Part shown: in pieces, positions 45,196 through 55,884 of the stretch | How positions within the stretch are numbered: position 1 is the stretch's first letter | How the letters are laid out: every line of letters begins with the position of its first letter | Assembly: GCA_037976565.1 (NCBI GenBank) | Contig: CP137671.1 | Span: 28,405,813-28,469,812, forward strand | DNA: 64,000 bases | Reading direction: 5' to 3' | From: Mesocentrotus franciscanus | Lineage: Eukaryota > Echinodermata > Echinoidea > Camarodonta > Strongylocentrotidae | Notes under the pieces: model-generated | Told to the model about the DNA's origin: nothing | What the model saw: only the letters and a program-made list of their open reading frames with translations | Databases searched by the model: none | Position numbers and translations under genes: made by a program

Positions 45196-45740
45196 TTTTT
45201 TTTTTTAAAGCATGTAACAGGTTGAATATTGGTAATGGTTGTATATTAGGCTTATCGAGAAGATATAACGAAGGATTCTCTGCAGTCATTAATTTCAGCG
45301 CTGCTTTATTTTCTTCTTTCTTTAACTTTTATTTACCTTTCTGCCCGATTATTGCCGAGGGGAGACGGGGGTGTATCCTTCTTTTGGGGGCATAGTGACC
45401 CGGCTGCCTTCCCTCATATGCCTTTGTCTAAGCAAGTGATACTGGTACACTGAGCAAACTTCTGGAAAAAAAGAATGTCTAAAATCGAGTAGTTTGGCCA
45501 TGAATTATAGGCCCAGTTGTGGCTCGATGGTGTAATCATTAAATTAAAAGAAAAGTCATCACAGCCCCCCCAAGAAAAGAGGATAAGATATCACGCTGTG
45601 AGTCCTCACGCCCCCCACTTCACCGTCCCTTCTGAAGATTGATGGACATTTTAACAGCGTAGCAATGACTACTGTGAAATGTAATTTCCTACAAATGCAT
45701 ATTTCCAACAATTTCACTTTCTTGTGGGCTTGATACTTTA

Positions 45741-45988
45741 ATACTTTGATACAAAGCAGAAAGCCGCCCATGCTACATCTAATGCTAACCGCACCATCAC
45801 ATTCCAGAGAAGCGCGCGCTTTGCAAAGAGTTGATCGTCGATCACTGTTGCGGTATAAATAGTCTGGGAGAACATCAATAAGCAGCTTTGATACTCTGAT
45901 ACAAAGCAGAAAACCGCCATTTATGTTACATGTACATCAAATGCTAACCGCACCATCACATTCCAGATAAGCGCGCGCTTTGCAGAGG
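45741..45988. repeat. Direct duplication inside the foldback element
   Basis: The segments 45741-45830 and 45891-45988 are about 90% alike, sharing TGATACAAAGCAGAAA, AATGCTAACCGCACCATCAC and GCGCGCGCTTTGCA. The spacing is 150 bp. Short minus-strand open frames across it have no recognised domain. Confidence 0.75.
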
Positions 45989-46949
45989 TTCTGTTTAAGC
46001 TACATCGTTTTATAATTATTTGTTGTGAGAGATCAAACTCTGAAATTGACAAATATTTATTCATGAGTAACATATCAGAAAGATAGTTTTACTGTACACA
46101 TTTATAGCATCATGATACTGCTTGTAAACATGATAATATTGTTTGCCAGGTGTGCTGGCATACACTGTATACGACAGTTTCCAGCAGGTACATATTCGTA
46201 CAAGTCTACACATTAAACAAAATGCATCATGAATTTGGCAAAAAAAAACAGTTGAAATTGAGGGAATTAAACTGTATTTTTCCCACGTTTCTTAATCACA
46301 AACATGATTTTTTTAAATATAAAGTTACACAGTGTTATGGTCGAAAGCACTTGACAAAATACCTGGGTAGATATGTCTCAACGTTTACCACTTGTAGGCC
46401 CACTATCTGACATTCTTCAAGCGAAGCTTTGATATTGTTTATTAAACCTTTGTACCGGTAATAAAGTATTGATGAGGGGACAAAGCATCCATGTCTTTTT
46501 ATTAATTTTTGCTTGTCATAACAGTCTTTGCTGGGATGGACATGAAGATGGGTCTATTTACTGAATTTGTGGAATTTCTGTGCGATCTTTATAACTGATT
46601 CCCTGTTTTATCTCATTCAATCTTAATATTCTATGTACTTAGGCCTACTTCCTCAAAACCAAATTAACATTAAAACATCAACCAATTTAAAATATCGAAA
46701 TATGATAGAAATTAATATATGCAAACCTGATCACAAAATATAAGTTTCAAATTTATTTTCCACATTGTATTATCCTCAGGACATGTACGAAGTACAATAC
46801 ACAGTCATTTATAAAATATAATATAGACTAGCCCAATAGCTTACGTCTCGACATTTTGTGTGATAAAGTGCTGAGATATTATGACGGCACGAATTTTTAC
46901 CCCTAGATCTACATTTTGTTTGTGTACATGACATTTTTTGTGTGTCTCT

Positions 46950-47159
46950 GACATTTTTACCCCCGACATTTTTTCCTCTGACATTTTTACCTCTGACATT
47001 TTAACCTCTGACATTTTTTCCTCTGACATTTTTACCTCTGACATTTTTACTTCTGACATTTTTACCTCTGACATTTTTACCTCTGACATTTTTACCTCTG
47101 ACATTTTTTCCTCTGACATTTATTCCTCTGACATTTTTTCCTCTGACATTTTTACCTGG
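46950..47159 (-). repeat. 15-bp tandem array, right end of the foldback element
   Basis: GACATT recurs every 15 bp from 46950 to 47145 (14 units, consensus GACATTTTTACCTCT). It is the inverse of the left array. The period is a multiple of three, so both strands have long repetitive open frames (SDIFT and MSEVK repeats) that are not genes. Confidence 0.9.
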
Positions 47160-47171
47160 CACCACATATCT

Positions 47172-49036
47172 TACCATGAAACCAAAAGGTTTATATCACA
47201 TTTATCGTTTTGTTCTGTCACAGACATAGAAATTATACTTCACAACCTTCTTATCTTATAAATGATTAATTGATGTAAATAAAAGATTCTCCGTGGGCAT
47301 TAATTGTTAATCTTCATGATAAAGCATTGAATCATTATAATGTTCTTGAAAGATCTATCAATTCTAATTTCCATTTAATTGAAAACCGAGTGAAGTGGAC
47401 ACATGATATCTGAATATTATTATGATGAATTCATTCATTCAAAATGGTTTATTTCAAATAAAACTTTCATCGCGGCGTTTAGCCGAATTACAAAAGTTTA
47501 CAAACAAAATTAATGACACATAATGTAATATATAACATAACACAACATGATGTAATACGATGACTATGCTTATATTGAATGAACCTCTGTGATTGTTATT
47601 TGTAACGTATTCTTTCTTTATTGATGTTTTTTTCCCCTCAAAAGAAATTATATATCATGTATCATCAGAATAGACAAATGCCATCACAATTCTCGCACTA
47701 AGAGCTATCCCATTTCTCCTATACAACTTCTTCCAAACAAAGTCAGTTTATTGTTTGAGAAGGGAGTGACCAAACGGATTTTACGACATTTTAAAAAGTA
47801 TCATTTTAACCTTGATAACAAATTCAATATTAAAAGGGCATTTTAATTCGGTTGCTAACTACTACCACCTTTCTGCAAAAAAACAATTAAAACTGAAACC
47901 TTTCTCTTTGTGGATTCTTTCTATATTGTATTTTGATATCTTATGTTATCAACTTTAGTACTTATCAACCAAAACCATCGATTATAATAGTTATTCTTAA
48001 TAAGTAACCCTGAACAAAAAAATCAAATGGCAAGAAAGTAATTTCACTAAAGATCTGTTTTCATACGTAAAAGTCAAAAACTAAACAAAACTAAAAAATG
48101 TCGTGTGATCACAAGACATTTACTTTTAATATTGAATCAATAATGGTCATAAAGTTTTCTATGAGTATAGAAAGTAATAAATCACTTTATGTTTTATGGT
48201 ATAGATCTGTCGAGCATCAGTGCAGTTTTCAAAGTGATCGAACCATTTGTTACGTACAATATTATCAAGAAATGAGCATTTAAATAAGTCGGTGAAAGGG
48301 TCCTCGATATCACGAATACATTGTTTAAGACTGTTTGTGTGACCCCCCCCCCCCACACTTCTTTTGTTTACGCTGTATGTGTACTAGAAGGGTCTTAGAC
48401 GCTATTTTTCTCCAGAATTCTGATAATGCATACATCATGAATCAGGCGTCATCTGTAATTTGTATTTATTTATTTATTCATTTATTTACATGCATTTATC
48501 AAAATTTCCAAGGTTGCATAAAATCACGGCACGGCAATTCATTTGATTTTATTCAAGCACGGGGGGTCTACCTCAGCCCGAGGACTGTTCTTCCGTAGGG
48601 CCGTGCATATATACAACAAAGAACATTCATCTTTAATATTACATAAACACAAGATAATAATAATGGATACAATATTTACAAGAAAATACATAAATGTAAT
48701 AAGGGGGGAAACAGGAAATATACTTCACTCATGAATATCTCTTCACTTCCATGTACATAGGTTACATTTGACAATCACGTAATTATGATGATGCACATTT
48801 GAGCTCTGGCGAGATGCAGTTCCAACATTTAGCGCCATATTAACAGAACTCTTTTTCTCAAAACATATTTCTAATTTCGCCAATGAAAAGTTGTATGTTC
48901 AAGCTAAGAGGGGTCCCTGTTGAATGATGAGGCCTATTTTTGGATTACATCACTTCAATAAAACTATTTAATGATAAATAGCCATATATTAAATGATTGA
49001 AAATAAGCTTTTCTTTTTTGTGTGTGCTAATACTGA
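47172..49036. other. Intergenic spacer of block III
   Basis: Collinear with 1560-3520. A 130-bp insert at about 47430-47560 (CAAAATGGTTTATTTCAAAT...) is absent from blocks I and II and looks like a retroposon fragment. The retroposon-like tail repeat is at 48470-48612 and there is a C11 run at 48343-48353. No supported gene. Confidence 0.5.
48470..48612 (-). repeat. Retroposon 3'-end-like repeat, block III copy
   Basis: Same module as 2620-2775 and 35285-35445, here with a shorter spacer before the GC-rich foldback segment. Confidence 0.5.
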
Positions 49037-51269
49037 TCAAATCATGTGTTCGAAACCTCAGGTCATACCTGGCATCTCCGACCATTCTGCTATCTTATGG
49101 AAGCTAAACTTCGCTAAGCCTAGTCGGACCCACTCTACATATGTCAGTCGTAACATCAGAGATATTGACAGAGAGACCTTCGCGAATAGCATTGCTGACT
49201 GCAATATCACTGCTCCTGCTACATGTAGTGTCGAAGAAGCTGTTCATCACTACAAGTTAGAACTCGGGAGGGTTCTAGATGCTCATGCTCCTCAGAGATC
49301 ACGGAAAGTGAGGAATCATGCAGACTGTCCGTGGTATACCAATGACATTCGTACTCAGAAGAGGATACGTAGACAACTGGAGAGGAAATGGAGGGCCAAT
49401 GGCCGACTTCAGACTGACAAAGATCTGTACTGTGCCCAGCGTGACCTCGTAAATTCACTTGTGAAAAGGGCGAAGCGCTCATACTTTGTAGATCTTATTG
49501 AAGACTGTCGGAATGATTCCAGAAAGCTCTTCTCAGTAGCAAACCGACTTCTGAATCGTCGACAGTCATCACCACTTCCAGCCCACACGGACAGCCAGCA
49601 AATGGCCTCTACATTCACCCACTTCTTCCAGACGAAAGTCAAGACCATCTGCGACAGTTTATCACCTGACGAAACACCACACCATCCCCTTACTTCCTCT
49701 TCCTTTGAAGTAATACAACCTACTACCCCTAAGGAGATTATGTCACTCTTACGTAAACTACCCCCCAAATCATGTCAGTTAGACCCTGTTCCCACTAAAT
49801 TATTAATGGACTGTTCCTCCACATTCGCTCCCATCCTTTCTTACATGATTAACTTGAGTTTAGAGCAGGCACATGTTCCTTCCTCATTGAAAATAGCTCA
49901 TGTTACTCCGTTGTTGAAGAAACCTTCTCTGGACCGAAATTCCCTCCAAAATTATCGACCAGTTTCAAACCTACCTTTTTTGTTCAAAATTCTTGAAAGG
50001 GTTGTGTTTTCTCGTCTTTCGGATTATTTTCTGGACAATGATTTGTTCGACCCTTTCCAGTCAGGTTACAGAACCCATCATAGTGTGGAAACACTGCTTG
50101 TGAATGTGTCCAACTATATCCTGCAAGGAATGGATAGGGGTAACTCAACTGCTCTCTTGCTGCTAGACTTGTCCTCCGCCTTCGACACCGTTAATCACAC
50201 TATCCTTTTGAACACACTTAGTTCACTTGGTGTCAAGGGTGAGGCATACAAATGGTTCGAGTCTTATCTGTCATACCACTCTCAGATCGTTTGTATTAAT
50301 GGTTGCAAATCAGTTGCTTTGCCTCTCTCTTGTGGAGTACCACAGGGTTCTGTGGGCGGGCCTACTCTCTTCTCAATTTATTTAATTGGATTGCGACAAG
50401 TTTTGTTACAACATGGCATAGATTATCATATTTATGCAGACGATATTCAACTTATGATTTCCTTCAATTCAGATCAAGCCGCTGCAGAACGAGCCGTTCA
50501 TCGCCTTGAATCTTGCATGGCTGATGCTCATGATTGGATGCTCGCACGTTCCTTGAAATTAAATTTTGACAAATGCAAATTCCTTATATTTGGTTCCAAA
50601 GTACAGCTTAGTAAAGTTAATATCAATTGCATTTCATTTTCTGGCCACATAATTCACTTGTCACAAACGTGTCGCAATCTCGGTGTTATGTTTGACTCAC
50701 ATATGACAATGTCTGACCAAGTTTCTAATATTTGCAGATCAGTAAGGTACCAATTGCGTAATATCGGTTTTATTCGTAAATATTTGTCCAAGTCTGCCAC
50801 CGAAAAATTAGTACATGCTCTGATTTCCTCCCGTCTTGATTTTGGCAATGCCCTCCTAATCAATCTACCCCAGAATCTACTGTCCAAACTCCAGAAGCTT
50901 CAAAACGCTGCAGCTCGTATTGTTTCTCTGACCACCAAGCGTACCCACATTTCCCCAGTTTTGCAGTCGCTACACTGGCTCCCAGTAAAAGATCGCATTG
51001 TTTTCAAAATTGTGTTGCTTACCTTTCATTGCGTTCACGGCTCTGCTCCTCAATACCTTATATCTCTAATCCAAAACTACACTCCTGCAAGACCTCTACG
51101 CTCATCCACTTCCAATTTTCTTGTGACCCCCAAAATTACCAAAACGTGGGGAAAGATCATTGCATACTCTAGTCCTAAATTATGGAATGGCCTTCCTGAA
51201 GACATCAAAAAATGTTTATCTTCTGATTCTTTCAAAACTCATCTCAAAACATTCCTTTTCAAGTCTTGA
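49037..51269 (+). CDS. LINE reverse transcriptase, C-terminal part of the ORF
   Basis: The frame is open for about 744 codons within the element; a methionine at 48993 lies in host sequence. It starts with the last strand of the AP-like endonuclease (SDHSAILW), passes a helical linker (RIRRQLERKWRANGR), then the RT palm and fingers: LPPKSCQLDPVPTKLL, YRPVSNLPFLFKILERVV, QSGYRTHHSVETLLV, LLLLDLSSAFDTVNH, GVPQGSVGGPTLFS and the catalytic HIYADDIQ (YADD codons 50433-50444). It ends with the conserved thumb and C-terminal region (SPKLWNGLPEDI, FKTHLKTFLFKS). No stops interrupt it, so the insertion is fairly recent. Lacking the endonuclease and 5' UTR, it cannot move by itself. Confidence 0.9.
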
Positions 51270-51353
51270 TCGTTTTTCCTGTTTACACGCGCCTTGAGCA
51301 CTCCACAGAGTGGATTTGGCGCGATATAAGTTACATTATTATTATTATTAGTA
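49037..51353 (+). mobile_element. 5'-truncated LINE (CR1/L2/Rex1-like) with open reverse-transcriptase ORF
   Basis: The insertion lies between words that are nearly adjacent in blocks I and II (GCTAATAC...TATTGAGATGG). Its 5' end is cut inside the endonuclease domain, so only the terminal SDHS motif remains (GISDHSAILW). The 3' end carries GGCGCGATATAAG and a TTATTATTATTA tail at 51335-51350. A clear target duplication was not found. Confidence 0.85.
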
Positions 51354-53140
51354 TTGAGATGGCCTATAATTTTCCATATCGAATCTCTTACAACTGTTGA
51401 ACAAAGGTATTTTTCCCTGTTTGTATCGTTAGATTGGAAATATTCTTTAAGGGTTTCGTAAAAACGTAAGCTATTGGTATTAACAGAAGTAAAGAAATAT
51501 TTTTACTTCCTCATGTTTTCTTAGGGGGAACATTAGTTATTTTCATATTTATTTATTTATTCATATATTTTTTTACATGCAAATTTAAAGGTTACATAAA
51601 ATATTACACAGCAATTAAATATATACATTTGGTAAATGAAGCCAATACATTACAAAAGCTAGTCAATGCTTGCGCCTTTCAGTAGGCCTGCTTAATATTA
51701 CATGTATATTATGTTTATTTATTTATTTATTTACTTGTAGATTTATTTATACAGGGTAGCATTGTCAGCTAAAAAAATGCTATCCACAATGTCCCTGTTG
51801 GCCTAGAAAGTATATATAAAATATGATATCAGATTGAAATTACTGAAAAAGTGGTGCTTGCTACGTTCTATAAACATGTACCATATAATAATGTTAAGAT
51901 AAACTACGAATAATCGTTCAAAAAATACAAAGACTTTCGCTAAAAAACCCCCCCCCCCGCCAAAAAAAAAAAATATATATATATAATAATAATAATCAAC
52001 ATCAACCGAAAAAGGTCAAACCATACGGTTAAAAAATAAAATCATTTCGAAAAAAATGAGCGATGTGGAGGGGGAAAAAAAGATTTCAGTACAAAGTAGC
52101 AACATATGTCATGATTTTATCAGTTCTCAACATTTTCCGTTGATATTTATATATTCTTATCACCTTTAAATTGGATTGTGATAACAAATAATCTGCATAT
52201 AAATCGTCTAGAAACTACATTTTAAATGGCTTTAAATAGATTTTCAACGATAATACCAAATATGTTGATACAGATTATAATGACTTATAGTGAGAGGGGA
52301 ATGTTAGTGTATGTCATAAAATACAGCGTAAGTTTGATTTGAATATGAATGAAGTATTTAGGTGTTATATTATGGTTTTAAACCACTCTCATTACACCAC
52401 ATGTTCCAATAATTTGAAAATACATAACTCCTTCTAGTTGATAGTCGAATTCTTCTTTTTCATTGATAATGAAAAATTTGTTGTCAATATCAGTCATAAG
52501 TCCAAGGAATCATTGTTTATTTTAATCTTTTATCCAAAGGCACCCAGGTTTGAGATATTTAAGCGTGTTATTCATGCTCATTGACAAAACACTTATATTC
52601 ACACAATACTTTAAAATCGAAGAACATAACTTAAATAAATATTTATTCATACTGAATCCCCTCTGGAGAGCTGAGTCTCAAACATTTTGAAATCTCAAAT
52701 TAATATCTTATCTATATCAAACATTGCCATATGTTACATTCCTAATACGCTACTACTTACAAATAATTAATGAACTGAATCAATAACTCTGAGCCTTTTA
52801 CAATAATAATGTGTGACAATAATTATTATCTATCATTTGTATGTTCACTGTCAAAAAGCCATTGGAAGCAAAATTTCTATATAATGTTTGCATGTATGGA
52901 CCAATAAAATAATCATGAATCTTGAATCTTAAATCTTTAATCTATTGTTAAAATATTCATCACATTGAGTTTTGTATATTATTCCCCTTGTTTTATGAAA
53001 CGTCACTTATATTATACCTGTCTACGACAGTTAGCATAAAACAATCAGCAATTAGCAATTTATTCATAAAAAACGAATTCATTTGCAACGATAACGTTGC
53101 GTTATTGGCTTTATTGAGTTATCAGGGGATTCAGCTTTTC
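51354..53140. other. Intergenic spacer of block III, distal part
   Basis: Collinear with 3550-6280, continuing directly from the LINE. It contains a retroposon tail (51540-51615), poly-C/poly-A runs (51947-51971), a dispersed-repeat copy (52260-52400) and an insert at about 52845-52965 ending CATGAATCTTGAATCTTAAA that is missing in blocks I and II. At about 53100 it has the empty site for the LINE fragment of blocks I and II. No supported gene. Confidence 0.5.
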
Positions 53141-53186
53141 AATGCATTCCCATGCAACAGTAAATGAAAGCTTGTTTTGCACTTTC

Positions 53187-53192
53187 TTTATT
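53187..53192 (-). terminator. Putative polyadenylation signal of R10
   Basis: TTTATT on the plus strand is AATAAA in the sense, about 445 nt downstream of the R10 stop and just beyond the 90-bp repeats. It is kept at the paralogous place of R8 (39289-39294). If used, the repeats are in the R10 3' UTR. Confidence 0.5.
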
Positions 53193-53227
53193 TTGCATAC
53201 AGTTTACAGACGATATCACTATTGCAT

Positions 53228-53587
53228 GACGCGTGGAAAGCAACCCCATTTACTGGCACCCTCCTGCTGGCGTCAGGCTTATGACGCCTCGTTTATAACA
53301 GGTTTAATCGATAAACTGACGCGTGGAAAGCAACCCCATTTACTGGCACCTTCATGCTGGCGTCAGGCTAATGACGCCTCGTGTATAACAGGTTTAATTG
53401 ATAAAATGACGCGTGGAAAGCAACCCCATTTACTGGCACCTTCATGCTGGCAGCAGGCTAATGACGCTACGTGTATAACAGGTTTAATTGATAAATTGAC
53501 GCGTGGGAAGCAGCACCATTCACTGACACCCTCCTGCTGGCGTCACGCTAATGACGCCTCGTGTATAACGGGTTTAATTAATAAAAC
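53228..53587 (-). repeat. 90-bp tandem repeat, four units, in the probable 3' UTR of R10
   Basis: GACGCGTGG recurs at 53228, 53318, 53408 and 53498, exactly 90 bp apart. Blocks I and II have one unit each (about 6742 and 39329). Most units contain an inverted pair GGCGTCA/TGACGCC separated by six bases, a 7-bp stem. The period is a multiple of three, so the plus strand has a repetitive open frame (53142-53600) that I do not consider a gene. The array starts about 50 nt after the R10 stop codon. Confidence 0.85.
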
Positions 53588-53636
53588 TCAATTGACATGA
53601 TAAATCATGATTGACAACATTTTAAAAGATATATGA

Positions 53637-55670
53637 CTACAGGCCATCATTTTGAGCTCGAACCCTTTGCCAGAATTCTTCACCAGGTTGCCTCGGGTCA
53701 TCATAATCCGACTCCGAGGACTGAGTTTTCTTAGTCTTTCGGCTCATATCTGGTTTGGCGTAAAGGAGATCCACCCCTGCTCTTTGACTAGGTTTGATGT
53801 CTGTCACAGGTTTTGGTGATGTCTTTGGAGTACCTGCTGATGATGAGCACGCCTTACTTACCGAATATGGGTCGAATAGGCATTCCCGGTGATAAGGTTG
53901 TGGGTTTGATACTTGAGAATTTGTTGCTTTTGTATTTGCAGTACCACCTTCGACATCATCTAAAGAACAATACGTATTGTCTGCGCTAGGTGTGCTTGGA
54001 ACGACTACACCTTCAGTGTGTTCATAATGGCAGTCAAAGTTTCTGTCACCTGGAGTTGAGTTATTAGTCGTGGGTGGACACTCTCCTACAGTAAGAGCTT
54101 GCTCTTCGGCATTGTGCTTTGTATGGGCAAAGGGCCTGCTCATCAACTCCTGCCTTGCAGGAAGTATCGGGACGCTCGTTTGACTTTCCGAACAGGAGCA
54201 TGAGGAGGGCATTGTTGATTGATTCAGATCAGGTTCTTCCCTGTCCGATGTTTGGCGACAGGAGACATCTCGATTCGGTCGAGAGACTCCAGATGACGCG
54301 GTCATTTCAACAGATTCAGCAACAGTGTTACCAAAGTTGGTAGCTGAATTTATTCGGAAACTGAAACTCCTGTCGCTCCTACGGTCACATCGCTCTCTCC
54401 TTCGGAGTTTGCGCAGATAATTGCCGAAATGAACACCCATGCTCAACGTAAAAGCAAAACCTGTAATCACAAGAATGATAATCAAGATGTTTCGGTCCTT
54501 TCGCCCACTTCTGCTCTCATCTACAGGTGTAACAAAACTGAAATTGCTAGGCTTATCCTGACTTGCTGTAGTTGACGTGGCTGGTGTAACGGTAGCGGAT
54601 AGAGAACGTCCTTTTGAAATATTATTTATGTAAACGGTAAGTATTTGACATTGAGGACCGTGGCTAGAATAGTTGGAACCATTTTGGTCACCAGATGCAT
54701 TTGTTAAAACGGAAATGATATTAAGATTTTCCTGTATGTCAAAATTCAGATATCCAATGTCTCTTATTGCAAGCATATTTGAGTCATCTCCCTCTTCACC
54801 GCAGAGAAAAGTGGAAAAACTTGCAGAAATTCTTACAGTACTATTGAGCCTCTTAAGGGAGCTGCGATCAAGAATGAACCACGATGTATTACAGCATTTA
54901 AATGTTGCATTCTCGGATATAGTTAAGTTGCTCTGAACCAAATCGCCAGGTGCTGTACGAAACCTGCATGCGTTGGTCCTGTCTGTTTTACTATAACAAA
55001 CTTCACACATGGTTGGCACAGTGCTTGCATCATTCAGCTTTTCAGGAGGAAGAAAAATGCTATATTTGTTGGTTATACTATATTGACCATCCAGATTCAT
55101 CTCAGAAGTTTCATGTTCAAATAAAACCTGATCCCCTGCGACAAGTCTTGCTCGGTCCCCATCGTTCACCTGCAACCATTGACACGACATCCGCAATTTC
55201 CCACGTTCCTTGTCGAAGAATGTTTCGCAAATAGGCTCCGTCTCTTGTATTGTTAACTTCAATTGGAAAATTAAGCAAAGAGGTCGTTCGCTTTCATACA
55301 AAGTCACATTATGCGTCCCAGTATCATTTTCGTTTGTAAGCATAATCGACAATTCATATTTTTCCCATTTTTGGTAGTAAGTCAAACTATAACGTCCACC
55401 TTGTAAAGACATGTTGTTCACGATGGACATATTAAAGGGAAGTTGGCATTCTGTGTTTGGAGTATTCCACACAGGGTATTGGCCTGCTTGTTGGTCTCGT
55501 ATAGTAAAGTTGAAATGGATGGATTGCCCGCTGATTGCGATCACAGATTCTTCCTGTTGCTTGCCACACCAGAACAGTTCATTACTTGAAAATGCCAGAT
55601 GCAATTGAGCTTGTAAAATCAAAAGGCTTACAAATACCTTAACAGCCGGTGTAAGCCGTTCAGGAAACAT
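53637..55670 (-). CDS. R10: alpha-type Ig-like receptor, intact single-exon gene
   Basis: 677 codons from ATG 55670. An in-frame ATG at 55796 exists, but the signal peptide (AVKVFVSLLILQAQLHLAF) begins right after the lower one, which is also kept in R2 and R8. The ectodomain (about 30-390) starts LFWCGK, has ENDTGTH where Ig domains have DSGxYxC, then ICETFF...LRMSCQWLQV (strand B/C C-x-W pattern), FKCCNTSW, FLCGEEG and PQCQIL, with at least ten N-x-S/T sites. The helix lies at about 395-415 (LIIILVITGFAFTLSMGVHF), followed by basic residues. Tail: ESVEMT, PILPARQ (about 501-507, PxxPxR), DNTYCSLDDV (Tyr about 567), DPYSVS (about 602), LLYAKPDMSRKTKK (Tyr about 637) and SDYDDP (Tyr about 656). 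This is probably a cell-surface receptor signalling through phosphotyrosine adaptors. Ligand and family name are unknown. It has no introns, unlike most Ig-superfamily genes. Confidence 0.9.
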   Translation of the reverse strand: MFPERLTPAVKVFVSLLILQAQLHLAFSSNELFWCGKQQEESVIAISGQSIHFNFTIRDQQAGQYPVWNTPNTECQLPFNMSIVNNMSLQGGRYSLTYYQKWEKYELSIMLTNENDTGTHNVTLYESERPLCLIFQLKLTIQETEPICETFFDKERGKLRMSCQWLQVNDGDRARLVAGDQVLFEHETSEMNLDGQYSITNKYSIFLPPEKLNDASTVPTMCEVCYSKTDRTNACRFRTAPGDLVQSNLTISENATFKCCNTSWFILDRSSLKRLNSTVRISASFSTFLCGEEGDDSNMLAIRDIGYLNFDIQENLNIISVLTNASGDQNGSNYSSHGPQCQILTVYINNISKGRSLSATVTPATSTTASQDKPSNFSFVTPVDESRSGRKDRNILIIILVITGFAFTLSMGVHFGNYLRKLRRRERCDRRSDRSFSFRINSATNFGNTVAESVEMTASSGVSRPNRDVSCRQTSDREEPDLNQSTMPSSCSCSESQTSVPILPARQELMSRPFAHTKHNAEEQALTVGECPPTTNNSTPGDRNFDCHYEHTEGVVVPSTPSADNTYCSLDDVEGGTANTKATNSQVSNPQPYHRECLFDPYSVSKACSSSAGTPKTSPKPVTDIKPSQRAGVDLLYAKPDMSRKTKKTQSSESDYDDPRQPGEEFWQRVRAQNDGL

Positions 55671-55830
55671 TTTGCCGTTGTAAAGTCCCAAATCTAACTT
55701 GAAAACGGACGTGGAAGATAAACGATTGTGTACAACAATTCTGAAACGGTAACATAGCCTGTTATGATGAATGGATCCTAATGATCCTATAGTCATCTTA
55801 TTGCTGCAAACAAATGTTACCTGTCAAAGA

Positions 55831-55880
55831 GGGCGGGGCCTGCTGAAATCAGGAGATATTTTTGTCTCTTTATTATATCT
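55831..55880 (-). promoter_or_regulatory. Putative core promoter of R10 (TATA and GC box)
   Basis: On the sense strand AGATATAATA (55880-55871) is followed about 30 nt later by GGCCCCGCCC (55840-55831), and the start codon lies about 160 nt further on. The same pair is kept in front of R8 (41726-41717 and 41686-41677) and is degraded in front of R2. Confidence 0.5.
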
Positions 55881-55884
55881 CCTC

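Larger units (their letters stand above)
45124..47163. mobile_element. TU-like foldback transposon, about 2.04 kb
   Basis: The element is flanked by an exact 8-bp direct repeat, ACATATCT (45116-45123 and 47164-47171). Blocks I and II have one copy at the empty site (about 1548 and 34458). Its two ends are inverted relative to each other and made of a 15-bp unit (ATGTCAGAGGTAAAA on the left, its complement on the right), with four units on the left and fourteen on the right. The outermost bases are imperfect inverted repeats (GGCTCGGTGTAAAAATG and GGTGCCAGGTAAAAATG). The middle has no recognisable transposase. Sea urchin TU elements are described as having long inverted ends with an outer domain of 15-bp repeats and 8-bp target duplications, which fits closely. 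Confidence 0.85.

Noticed and set aside
45559..45920. Two overlapping minus-strand frames in the foldback element
   Set aside because: They span an internal direct duplication and show no similarity I recognise to a transposase; support is too weak.
46841..47261. Repetitive MSEVK and SDIFT open frames
   Set aside because: They arise from a 15-bp tandem repeat whose period is a multiple of three; the array is the end of the foldback element.
49037..51353. Target-site duplication around the truncated LINE
   Set aside because: Flanks read CTAATACTGAT and TTAGTATTGAG against a paralogous CTAATACTGACATTATTGAG; no convincing duplicated word could be fixed by eye.
53142..53600. Plus-strand frame with four 30-residue repeats
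   Set aside because: It is produced by the 90-bp non-coding repeats downstream of R10 and is absent as a frame in blocks I and II.
55794..55796. Upstream in-frame ATG as start of R10
   Set aside because: It would place 42 residues ahead of the signal peptide; the ATG at 55670 is the one conserved in R2 and R8 and directly precedes the hydrophobic leader.
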